This document shows positions 10,641 through 21,889 of a stretch of DNA of 64,000 nucleotides, one piece after another. The stretch spans positions 3,598,501 to 3,662,500 of the forward strand of contig JARUPY010000534.1 of NCBI GenBank assembly GCA_029817715.1, written 5' to 3'. Each line of letters opens with the position of its first letter. Within the stretch, counting starts at the first letter, position 1. This DNA comes from Melastoma dodecandrum (Eukaryota > Streptophyta > Magnoliopsida > Myrtales > Melastomataceae). Under the pieces are notes generated by a model. It saw only the letters and a list, made by a program, of their open reading frames with translations, had not been told where the DNA came from and made no database searches. The position numbers were made by a program, and so were the translations under genes.

Positions 10641-12112
10641 ACTCGTTTCATCAAGCTGTGAAATCAGAACATTGACAGAAGGCTATGACTGATGAATTTT
10701 GAGCCTTGAAAAATAACCATACTTGGTTTCTTACCGAGTTACCACCTAGAAAGAAACCCATTGGTTGTAAATGGGTATATAAAATTAAAATGAAAGCAAA
10801 CAGTATAGTTGAACGTTACAAAGCTCGTTTAGTTGCAAAAGAATACAATCAAAGGGAAGGTTTTGATTATAGTGATACTTTCAGCCCTGTTATGAAGCAT
10901 ACTACTGTGAGATTATTTCTTGCATTGGCTACAGTTAAAGGATGGCATTTGCATCGGATTAATGTTAATAATGCTTTCTTGAATGCTTCCTCAGGGTCTT
11001 GAGTTGATTTCTGATAGTAAGCCTGCTGAGGGATTGGTTTGCTGATTAACAAAGTCTATATATGGTATGAAACAGGCTTCCCGACAATGGAACTGCAAAT
11101 TGACATAATGTCTTTTTCAAGCTGGCTTTACACAGCCTAAATGTGATTATTCTCTACAAGACAAACTGAAAAGGCTTTTGTGGCTGTTGTTGCTGATATG
11201 GCTATAACAAGTGATGATTCTTCAGCCATTTCAGATTTGATCTTGCTCATGTCTGGACATTTCAAACTTAAAGACCTGGGTACTTTGAAATATTTTCTGG
11301 GTTATGAATTTGTGAGAAGTAGTGAAGGAATCCTTATGTCTCAGCGGAAGTATGCACTTGATCTCTCGCAAGATACGGGTCATTTAGCAGTAAGACCGAG
11401 TTCAATTCATATTATGCCTAATCATAAACTTTCTATTGATGCTGAGTCTTATTTAGAAGACCTTGGTTTATATCGTCAACTAGTTGGCTGACTGTTATTT
11501 CTCACTAAAGCTAGACTAGATATCACATACGCTGTTCATATTCTTACTCAGTTTATGAGTAAGCCAGCAAAGGTTCACATGGAATTTGCGGATAAGTTAC
11601 TTCGTTACATTAAAGGAACTCCAGGACATGGTTTATTTTTCCCTACGACTACTGATTTGCAGCCATGAGCATTTAGTGATCGTGATTGGGATAGTTATTC
11701 GGATACGCGACGATCACTTACTGGATATTGTGTATTTCTCGGGTCTTCTTTGGTTAGTTGGAAGTCTAAGAAGCAGACTACGGTATCATGTAGTTCAACT
11801 GAGGTTGAATATCGAGCTTTGGCGACTACTAGTTGTGAACTTGTCTGGTTTCGAATGTTATTGAAAGATTTTCTGGTGGATCATTCTCGTCCTGCCTTGC
11901 TCTACTGTGATAATCAATCTGCTTTAAGCACTGCTAAAAATTTAGTTTTGCACGAGCGGACAAAACACATGAATGTTGATTGTCATTTTGTAAGGGACAA
12001 GGTGAAAGTGGTTCAGTCGTGGTTGGTTATGTTCATACAAAGGATCAAGTTATTGATCTTTTCACAAAAGGGCTTCACCCCAGTCAGTTCACATATTTGT
12101 TATCCAAGATAA
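10641..12112 (+). pseudogene. Copia pol remnant: reverse transcriptase and RNase H
   Basis: Pieces in different frames follow the copia pol order. RT fingers/palm are at 10706-10985 ([37 protein letters not shown], then the V-N-N-A-F-L catalytic strand). The LKDLGTLKYFLGYE block is near 11270. RNase H is at 11750-12000 (VSWKSKKQTTVSCSSTEVEYRAL written with frame shifts, LLYCDNQSALSTAKN, HERTKHMNVDCHF). Several in-frame stops and the missing catalytic YVDD region show it cannot make an active enzyme. Confidence 0.8.
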
Positions 12113-12347
12113 ATGTGAAAAACATACACATTCCTCTTGTGGGGGTGTAAAGATAATCTGGGTGAACAAAAAAGAGTGGAGAAATAGTTAGTATGTTGAG
12201 TTAGTTATCTGGTGGTTGGGAGCTAATTATGGAAGGTCGCTTGTATATTATATATATATATATATATTTCTCTTCCTGGTACTGGTGTTCGTTCTCTTCC
12301 TGTAATTCAAGGTTCTCCGCAGCTGATCTCGGATAGTAGCATTTTCC

Positions 12348-15300
12348 CTTTTTTATGGGGTTTGCGCATCAAAAGTAACGAAAGGAGGAATGATATAACA
12401 CCAAATCATTCTGTCTTGTTGCATTAAACAAGGATTAGAAAACACTTATTACACTCGAAGGAAGTGGGAGATCTTTACCATTGGGATGAGTTGGAGTTTC
12501 TCATGTTTTGTCAAACAAAATAGTTGAATGGCCATCGTCAACTGGAGTGCATAGCTGCTGGTCTTCTTTTGGGACCGCTTGAAAAAGAATTTAGAATAAG
12601 GTCGTGAATCTTGCGTGCCCTTCAACCACCTTTGTCTACATTACATGTCCAAGGACTACTCATTCATCATACCTCGAACACCAATTCCAATAACCCATAA
12701 TTCCCATCGTTTCTTCCTCGAAATTAACAATAATTCATTGGCCCCCTCTCTCTCAGCCTTGACGAAAGAAAATCCCTCATTTTCAAAACACCCATCAATC
12801 CAGAATACAAGTAACTTTAAATATGTTCCCAATTGGTGGTCAGTGTCCTCCTCCTGAAATAATATGTTGGTATAGGATTGCACTAAGAAGTGGGAGTTGA
12901 ATTAGTACCTTAAGATTTTTGGCACTTGTTGTATCCCCAAATGAGGAGGAGGGACTCCCTTTATATAGGAGTTGAGAAACCCTTACGTATCATCTCTTTC
13001 CGATGTGGGACAAGTTGCACATGGGCTTGTATCTGATCACATAAGGAGTGCTTTGTTAGATTACAAAAAGTGGATCTGCTGTACAGATTCTCAATTTTGA
13101 TGTATATTATCTTACGTGTTAATGACACAAAGACTTATAGTGGTTCGACAAACAATGCCTATGTCCACTCACCCGGCGTTCACTCCAATTAGGGCGTATT
13201 CACTATATGATGATCATGGGAAGTTACATATGCACACTTCTACCAGAAATGTGACTAGCCACTTTCACGTACACACGTGACTAACTCAACTTGCACGTAA
13301 ACAACGTGACTAACTTCGGCTCCTCACTAAGCTTGTGGCTTCAAGGCTACCACCTACCCTTGCACACACACCCCGTGTGTCTAAAACCCAGAATAAGAAG
13401 GACAGCTATAGAACGAATAATCTGCAGCCATAGAAGAAACACTCTCTTAAGAGGAGATCAACTCAGTGAAAGAACAATGGACGCTCTAAGCTTTTGCAAC
13501 AGTGAAGGAACAAAGATTTCTGGTAAGATCTCAGGTAGAACGATGAATTGGAGTTATGTCTTCACTCTTGCTTATAAGTTGTCCACAAAAGTAGCTTCCT
13601 AATCAATCATAACAGCTAGTTGATATCTTGCCATTTGCTCCAAGATTCGATCCTGTAGGATAACTTCCAAATAATATAAACATTATCCATAAAACATTAG
13701 ATAAATAAGTAAGACTTAAAATCAAGGATAATGTATTTCACACAGAGGTTGTTTTCTGCAACAATAGAACAAACACTTTTCCGTATATGGAATTGGCATT
13801 GAGATTGGTTCGTTTCCTTTATATGAAAACATTCTTATTGTAAAATATTCTCACCATACAAGGGAGATTTCAACCTGATTAAATCGTGGCCAAATTCCAT
13901 AATCATATATTCACTTAAGTTTAGGAAATATATCTCCCGATATCTTTCCAAATTAACTTAAAGAGTGAGCTTCACAAATAAGTCAAATAAAAAAGCGAAT
14001 CTAGATTTAATTCCTGAGTTAATTCAATAAGAATTAACTTTAGGTCGTATGAGATCATTATCTCATGTGCTCGCTTAAATAACAATCTTTAACAAGAAAA
14101 TTGTCATTCACAGGAGTGACATTTTGTAATCAGTTGTAAGTACTCCTACAAGGAGAGTTATAACATCTGTAACACATAAGCTCATATCTATAATAGACAT
14201 AGTTGACTCGATAATAGATTTTGTCCTCATAACACTATTTCTGACGGCTAGATTGTTTCCTCAGTTGAAGTCATTCACATAACTCTTTTACGTATGGCTC
14301 AGATAATAGAAATCAGCTTCTACACTCGAAGACTTATTTTTCTGTACACTTAAATAACACATTAACAATACTTAACATTTGTTAATATCAAAATCATATT
14401 GCATCAACATAATACCCCTCTCACAAAACTTATAGTCGAGAGGAGGGAACTTTTAATGTTTCTGATATAAAAAGACAGGGACAGGGCACACAAATGAAAG
14501 CGATGTCCATCCAAAAGGAGGAGCAAAACAGAAAGAGGGAGTCACGCTCCGACATGCCGGCAGATTATTGACATGGACGATTGCTCCTCTTATATATGAA
14601 ATGAAAAAGGTTAAAATCTTTACTTTTACTTTTAATCTGGGGAGATGGAGAATTAGGTGGTCATGAGTTTGCATCACACCTGCTCTGACATTTTAAAGAA
14701 AATACGACGGGGAAATTGTAGTCAGTGAGGGCAACACGAGAGATGATTAGGCGTCCAAGGGGAGAAAAAGATTAAAGCAGACACCAAATCATACTCACGG
14801 GTTGCTGTAATTACAGACATGACAACAAAGTAAGAAGGAAAGCTTGCAACGAACCCCGACACGTCATTGAAATTCCTACCCCCCTGCCTTTTTCTCTCTT
14901 TTGTCCCTCCTCTTCTTCTTCCTCCTCCTTGGAACTCCACCGGTTCATAATTGATTTGTGATAAGGAAATCAGGCGGCAGCACATCACATGGGCTTCATC
15001 CCACCCCCGAGCAGGAAATCATTCCCACATTGGGATGGGATCACTTTTGTTTCTCTCTCTGCGTGTTCGCTGGATCCCTGACACGGCGGCCCCTCTTCCT
15101 CCTCTGACTCCCCGAGTTTCCGATATCAATCATTTCGGGAAAGCATCAAGTTGCAAACTTTGTGAAAAGCCAATGTTCTAGGGGCGGGCTCATCGTGTTT
15201 GCTGGATTTGCCTCTCTTGTTTGTGATCCTGGGAGTGTTGTCGGGTTGTTTCCGTAAATGGGTTTTTAGTTGGAGTTGGAATGTGGGTTTTATTTGCTTG

Positions 15301-15400
15301 CTTGCCAAAGGTTAATTCTTCAAAAGGAATTTCATTTCCTTCTTGGGGTGAGACGGCTGTAGGTTACTTGTCTTTGTCAGAAGGTGGCTTTGGATGAATT
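12348..15400. other. Spacer with probable LTR-derived remnants, no gene recognised
   Basis: Around 12930-13300 phrases such as a short TATATAGGAG promoter-like box, a TTTCCGATGTGGGA box and a GTGGTTCGAC segment resemble plant LTR sequences but no matching second terminus was found. At 13190-13400 the phrase ACGTGACTAACT recurs. At 13900-14400 the text again looks LTR-like. I cannot delimit an element. No credible coding frame is present. Confidence 0.35.
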
Positions 15401-15597
15401 GTCATTTAACTTTCTGTACGATGTGTCGTTGGAATGCAGGCCTTTCTTGCTTCGGGGTGACTTCGGCTCCATATAGGGGGTGCCAGTGATCTGTGGAAAG
15501 ATTATTTCAAAAAAATTTGAGCCAGGAGAACTTCTGATTTCGGGGTGAGTGGCAGAGTTTGCCGAGTTCTCTGCTTGTGCTGGGAATGTCCATGATA

Positions 15598-18080
15598 ATG
15601 GCGGAAGGTAAGGTATCAGGAGTGGAACAGGGACACGTGAAGATTAAGAACGTCCCCATTGCAGTGACTCCGGAAGGTTTCTGGTGTTGTCCTTCACCAG
15701 TAGGGTTTCAAAAGGGCACCAAAGTTGCAAATCCTCTGAACAAGGAGAAACCATCCTCGCCTCCGGACAAGGTGGCTATGCAGAAGAAGCAAACATCTTC
15801 CCGTGAGAAAAGGCCAGTGACTGCTCCGTCGAGGTCGGGTGTCCTGCCCGACGATTCTGGGGATCCTGAAGCCGATGCTCCTGTTGCTGGCACGCCTGTG
15901 GTTCAGGAGAGATCCCCAAGACCAAGAAGCGATCACTTGTTGAGGAAAGTCTCGGTGGAGTTTGGCGAACGGCGGACAAGTGACATGAAGGTGATTTTGG
16001 TCGGAAAGCAGGGGTTTTGTGTAAAACTAAGCGTTCACAAGACTGTTCTGGCTGAGAAGAGCAGCTTCTTTGCTGGTAAGATAGTGGAAGTAAACAGTGA
16101 GCTACCGTGTCTTCAGATTGATGATTGTGAGGATGCTGAGCTTTATGTGGAAGTAGTGGGGCTAATGTATTGCAATGATATGAAGCAGAGAATGATCAAG
16201 AAAGGCGTTTCTCATGTGCTACTCATACTCAGGGTAATTGTAAAATGCAAATCATTATATCTTTTTTCATGCATAGTCGTTGCCAACAATCACTCGTAAT
16301 CTGAATGACACATCTCGTTTATATGTAGAAGGGTAAATTGGCTGTTTGAGTTGATACGATTTGGATCAGCCGTCTTTGGTAAATCAATGCTGGATGCAGT
16401 TTCACTCTGCTAGTTCTGTCCCCTGGATATACATTGCACACTGTTGCATGCAATTCACAGTGGTTTAAGGATGTAGATTCATGTTGATGAGATTTGCACT
16501 ACGAATAGATACTCATCGAGGTGGCTTTTGTTACAAAAAGCTCTACGCTTCACATTTTGCTCGAAAATTAATTTGGCTTTGATGACGATAGCCCCGAAGA
16601 CAGAATAACCTCTTTGCTTTTTTGTCTCATTTGATTGACTTTTCGATATTCTCTTGTGTGTGTGTGTGTGTGTGATTGAGAACGTCGACATTCTTCTAGG
16701 TGCCCGGGTTGCTAATTCGCCTCAAACTTTCAACGCATGTCATTTTCTCTTGCATTTCTATTTGGTGGAAGACAATTTTTCTGTCAGCCGAATATACCTT
16801 TTCTCATTGTTTTGTCACTGTGATTGTTTGCTTAAATGTAGTGGTAGCTTAAGACATTGGGCTCTATCTGCCAAAAGCCTCTACTTTGACTCTTAGGCTG
16901 TTTTGAGAGGCGGATAGATTTCTTGGTATATGTTGTAATTAAGTTACCACCGAAGAACCTTTTTAATAATAAAGTATGACCGTCAAGTAATATTTTCAGT
17001 CAATTCTGATGGCTTAGAATGTTAAGTATTGTATAAACTGTGTAAAAGCATAATGCTGTAAGCGATTTAGTAATTGAATATTGTTCGTCGCAGGTTGCGG
17101 AGGCCCTTGGTTTCAGGCAATGCATTCGGACATGTTTACAGTACTTAGAAGCTGTTCCTTGGGTCGGGGAAGAGGAAAAGCAGGTGATATCTTCGATTTT
17201 GCATCTCCAGAGTGAAGGCGTGGGTGCCACACCAGTCCTGAAAAGAGTATCTTCTGAGACCTCATCAGCAGCTGTGGATACGCTGTCTCGCGTGTTGGAA
17301 TTGGTTCTTAAAAGCAGTGAGGATAGAGGCCGAAAAGAGACGAAGTTAGTTGTGCTGAAACTTCTCATGGAAAACTGTAGTCTCCCCAGTTATGCCGGAT
17401 TTTCCGATATCTGCAATCAAATGATCTATGATTGTTGTAGAAGCTGCTTGAATTCGTTGTCTTCCTCTTTCAAGCAAGCTAGCGACACGGAATTTAGGGA
17501 CAGAAATAGCGACAGCAAAGAACCGGTCGTGCACCAGATTGCTTTAGAAGCCGACAACCTCTCATGGCTGCTCGAGATACTGGCAGAACGCCATGCAGCA
17601 GATGACTTCGCCATGATGTGGGCCAGCCAAGATGAACTAGCGAGTTTACATGTGCGACTCCCGACAGTCTCACGTTACCACGTCAGCTGCATAACAGCTG
17701 GGTTATTCGTAGGGATAGGGAAAGGGCAGCTTCTGCCATCCAAGGAGACACGGTTGTGGTTGATGAAGACATGGTTACAGCCACTGATCAATGATTACAG
17801 GTGGTTACAGCATAGGTGTTGGTCGTTTGACCGGAAGATAGTTGAAGAAGGGATAGGGAGAACAATACTGACTTTACCCTTGGAGGACCAGCAGAGCATA
17901 CTAATGTCATGGCTGGGCAGCTTCCTGAAGAGCGGAGACAGTTGCCCGAACCTCCAGAGAGCCTTCGAAGTCTGGTGGCGCAGGACTTTCGTGAGACCTT
18001 TTGTTGAAACCCAGCCACGAGGTCAGTCTCTCCATTCCGAAAGCTTGAACGTGTGTAAGTTAGGAAATTCAGGAAGATGA
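15598..18080 (+). CDS. BTB/POZ domain protein (At1g63850/At3g50780-like)
   Basis: Two coding exons, 15598-16233 and 17094-18080, joined across a GT-AG intron give 540 aa. The ATG at 15598 was chosen because the protein then starts MAEGK followed by VEQGHVKIKNVPIAVTPEG and FWCCPSP, the usual start of this family. A Pro/Ser/basic linker (about 40-125) follows. The BTB fold lies at about 125-225 (FGERRTSDMKVILVGK, FCVKLSVHKTVLAEKSSFFAGKI, CEDAELYVEVVGLMYC). After the intron comes VAEALGFRQCIRTCLQYLEAVPWVGEEE and a long helical C-terminal region. Proteins of this kind are proposed CUL3 substrate adaptors; targets are unknown. A splice-acceptor-like CAG at about 15440 suggests a 5' leader intron. 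A Trp-rich segment (WLQHRCW, AFEVWWRR) lies near the C-terminus. Confidence 0.85.
16234..17093 (+). other. Intron of the BTB/POZ gene with a (GT)n run
   Basis: The donor is AGG|GTAATT and the acceptor CGCAG|GTTGCG. A (GT)n microsatellite lies at 16655-16674. I see no other feature in it. Confidence 0.8.
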
Positions 18081-18487
18081 ATATGTGGATGGCGGCATCA
18101 GGTTTCCTGGACATCATCATCCCCATCAAGGGCCATGAGCCAAAAATCCAGGCGGCCCTGGCAGCGTGGTTTCGCCATAGGCGGGTTTGGGTTTGTTTTC
18201 TATATGTGTAATCTACCATAGGTTTGAGAAACTAATCATTTATTGACTGAAGTATTGTGAGTCGAAATCCTCTGAACCATTAACCTCGTGGCATTTTCAG
18301 TTAAATGGGTTTAGAACATGCTGCATGAGCAGTGTTGTGATTAACTATGGTTGCGGAAAAAATTCGCAAAATACGGTTCAAGGCGTTCTAACAAACTACT
18401 TTTAATCTACAAATAAATCGCTATTTAGACGCTATTTAGACTTTTCTTAGTATTTGGGGCTTGATTGAAACAACATCTTTTATTGAA

Positions 18488-19074
18488 GGCAAAATATCAA
18501 TTTATGGCCTCAACTTTGAGCCAACTTTCTGTTTTGTCCTTAACTTAGTTTGTTATATAATTTTGTCACCAACTTTTGTTTTTATTTCTATTTTGGCCAA
18601 TCATGAATTTCTTCTAGCGAAAGCCAAACAAGGCCTTAATATAGTCTAACATGTGTTCTATAATAGTGGAGTTTTGACATCTCATTCATTCGTCTCATAA
18701 TCCACTTTATCCGTAATAGTCGCCTCCTAATAGAACATCATCCGACATTCATTGATTTTTCATATTTTTTGACAACATCAGCAACTATCGTTAAATTCGG
18801 CTTCCAATTCACTTGATTTGTTCATCAAAATTTTATAATAAAAAAACAAATGAAAGGTTTCAATATTATTTCCTATTTTCTAAAATCTTTTTTCGTTTTA
18901 GTCGATAAATGAAAATTGTCTATTAAGGCCTTGTTTGGCTTTCGCTAGAAGAAATTCATGATTGGCCAAAATAGAAATAAAAACAAAAGTTGGTGACAAA
19001 ATTATATAACAAACTAAGTTAAGGACAAAACAGAAAGTTGGCTCAAAGTTGAGGCCATAAATTGATATTTTGCC
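18488..19074. mobile_element. Mutator-type MITE with perfect 154-bp terminal inverted repeats
   Basis: Left arm 18488-18641 and right arm 18921-19074 are reverse complements with no mismatch that I can find. Termini are GGCAAAATATC. The 9-base direct repeat TTTATTGAA flanks the element exactly (18479-18487 and 19075-19083). Long TIRs and a 9-bp target duplication are the hallmark of Mutator-like elements. The 279-base centre has no transposase, so it is non-autonomous. It sits about 400 bases past the stop of the BTB gene and could overlap the end of its transcript. Confidence 0.93.
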
Positions 19075-19083
19075 TTTATTGAA

Positions 19084-21889
19084 AGACACTCGATGACTTT
19101 TATAATGCGAATTTGTCCCAAAATAAAAAATTTCTCTGGCCTCTCAAAGTTGGATATAACGACTTTGTTTATTTTTATTATCTCGAACGAGTTATTTGTA
19201 AATTTCAAGTAGTTGCTTGAGATAATAACTTTAAGTAAGATATTAAGGTAATTTTGAAAAATCGAATTATATTTCATGAATTTTTTCCCAGCTAACCGTA
19301 GCGAGTTACAAACTTCGCTAGATGAGTTTGTTCCTTAACAACTACATTTTGTCCTCTGGTTGCAAGTCCAAGGGCATGAAGTCAAAGCCTGAACTGAAAC
19401 AGAGAAATGGGCCTCAGCCCAATCATTGCATGTCCCATGCATTCAACAATCACTTCATTCTTTTATGTAATAAAACGAGGGCCCCAATCTGAAAGCATCT
19501 CTATGTTGGGACAGAGTCCTCTGGGGTTGAAGATTGGATCCCCCGAAAAAGAAAAAGACATCAACAAAAATTGTGGTCCAAACCCTCACAAACTCGATTC
19601 CCTTCCCAAGCAACAACAACAACACTACTTCCCAATAGCATGCCTGCCCAACATTCCCTTGTCCGCAAGAAAAGAAAACACCAAATGGAAAGAATCCATG
19701 AGATCAAATCAATCCTTAATCAACAACATTACCTTCTTCTTTCCTAACGATCAAATTATTCCTGCCATTGCAGCTGAATATCGTGGGAAAAGAAAAAGAG
19801 AAGTGAAGGAAAATTTTCACGTCACATGATGGTGGCCTGATCTGACTGACCCGTGTGCAGTACACATCTAGTCGATGGCTGGTATTTATGTGCCATAGGT
19901 AAGACAAAGAAATAATTCTGGTTGGGTGGGGGGGACAACAGTCACATTGAGATGGGACGTGTCCAGATCGGACCAAATGTGTTGTTCATATTGAGAAATT
20001 GAATGATATCGATAGAGTTGCAGAGATGATGATCTTGAGGGGGCCAGAGAATACATATGATGTAATGATAAAAAAAAAGAAGAAGGAAAGAAAGAAATGG
20101 TGTCGCTGTGGAACAGTGGTGAAGAGAAACAGATATGAGACACAGTAAGTCACACGTGAAACACAAACCCCACCACCACGAAAGAGGAGGAGGCGCATTT
20201 ATTTCTCACTCCATCAACACAGAATTGAATTTTGGGGTCCAGGAAAAATCATCATCATCATCTCCCCCTCCCACCTCCCATCTGTCCTTTTCCCTCTCTT
20301 CTCCTTTTCTTTTTCCTAAATTATATTTATTATCTTTGTTTGTTTGCTTGTGATTGTGGTCCATCTCATCTGAGTCGCTCGTCTTCTCGATTCCATATTT
20401 CGGCTTCTGTGTTTTTTTTTTGTCTTTATTATTTTTCTTTGTGCTGCAGTTTTCTTCTCGAGAATGGGGATCTCATCAAACACCATGCAATTCAATCTCT
20501 ATTTTAGTTTTAAATGTTTTCGGATCAAACGAGAGAGACAAGACTGCTCCAAAATCTAGGGATAAAAATGTTTGTGAACATTAATTGCATCTGGATCGTT
20601 GTGGAGCAGAACTCACAGGGTATCATCAATAATTGGGTTTTCTCCAGGAAAAGTCGTTTATAACAATTAAAAAACCTAAGAAAACAAAGTTTCTCGAAGC
20701 AATTTTGATGGAATGTAAGTTAAGTTACTACTCTGCCGAGGGAAAATAACGAGGTAGGTTACTTAATAAAGTCAAGTCCGTAAATTATTCTGTGATATGT
20801 GATTGTTAATTTTAAAATTTCTGTCTTTAAACTGGTATTTGAAACACCAAAATCATAGAAACCGGTGTTTCAAATTCGAAAAGTACGGGCGATGTGTGGG
20901 TGGCAGGGGAGTGGATTATGTAGAAGCACAATCAAGGGAAACCCCAGTTGATTAAGACATGCATCATCCTCTTTGTGGTGATTTACTACTATTTACATGG
21001 GAATAGCGAAAGGAGATGATCTACAGTGAAGGAGAATGTGTGATAATAATATTACAGAAGAGAAGAAAGTGACCTCAGCTTAGGATGCCCCCCAGCGACT
21101 GCACCTTTTGATAAAGATAGACTATGAAGGACTTTTCTCGCAGGTCTTCTTTGTTCTCTTTTCCAAAAAGCATTCCCTACTTGCTCGCTTATTACACACA
21201 CCATCACGCCATTATTTCCTTCATCTTCGTGTGTTTTGCTTGCATGTGTCGTGTCGCTACTCGGGGTCGTAGAACAAAAAAACAAATTATGTCATTGTTC
21301 AACATGTAAGAGCACCCGAGAAGGGTGGTTAATGCCCGAGGGAGGGAGGATGGCCATGTCGTTCTTTTACGCACCTAGTAACACTGACAGCCAAACCCAA
21401 TTGATGTTTGAATATATATATCTTTCTTCCATGGCATCTCTCGATTTGGACATGACTTAGATTTCGCTGCCGAGAGGATAGCTCGCAAACCTCATACAGA
21501 AAGAAAATAAGAAGAAGAAGAAGAGGAGATGTATCGCCTTCAATACATCTATCGAAATCACATCATACCAAAATTATCATCATTATTTTATTATGTTTGT
21601 CCATTGGTTTAATGTAAAACATATCAAACCCTTCTTTACTCCCCAATCGAGAAAATAAGATCATGTCATCATTTACATGTATTTGACACGACAAAAAAAA
21701 ACACACGTCCCGGGAATACTCCGGCCATTCCATCTGTGTCTATTTCCCACTTCTTGGGTATGAATTTAGATGGAGGGAAGAAAGAGTACATGGAAAGATT
21801 AACAAAATCTCTTCAAGTAATAAATAATAATGATAAAAGAGTCTAATAACATTTTACTACCCAAGCTAAGTAGGCTTAGAAATGGTCTT
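19084..21889. other. Intergenic spacer, no gene recognised
   Basis: Contains CT-rich and purine-rich stretches, a small perfect hairpin (arms near 20837-20848 and 20861-20872, word ATTTGAAACACC), and short frames without domains. The sequence upstream of 21890 is the 3' flank of the BEL1-like gene on the minus strand. Confidence 0.45.

Larger units (their letters stand above)
9830..12341 (+). mobile_element. Degenerate, internally deleted Ty1-copia retrotransposon with two LTR/PBS units
   Basis: Outer LTRs are 9830-10090 and 12146-12341. Both begin TGTAAAGATAA and end in TA(G)CA; the 3' copy lacks an internal segment of about 65 bases. A primer-binding site matching initiator-Met tRNA (TGGTATTAGAGCC) follows the 5' LTR at 10091, and a purine tract (GTGGGGG) precedes the 3' LTR. 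The flanks share the 6-base direct repeat TTTTCC (9824-9829 and 12342-12347), though this lies in low-complexity sequence. Inside, gag, protease and integrase are missing. A second LTR-like unit (10254-10420) is followed by its own primer site at 10421. The remaining pol covers reverse transcriptase and RNase H and is broken by stops and frameshifts. Confidence 0.85.

Noticed and set aside
18461..19089. Two near-identical small genes facing each other (18461-18649 plus, 18898-19089 minus)
   Set aside because: They are the inverted-repeat arms of the 587-bp MITE, proven by the exact arms and the 9-bp target duplication.
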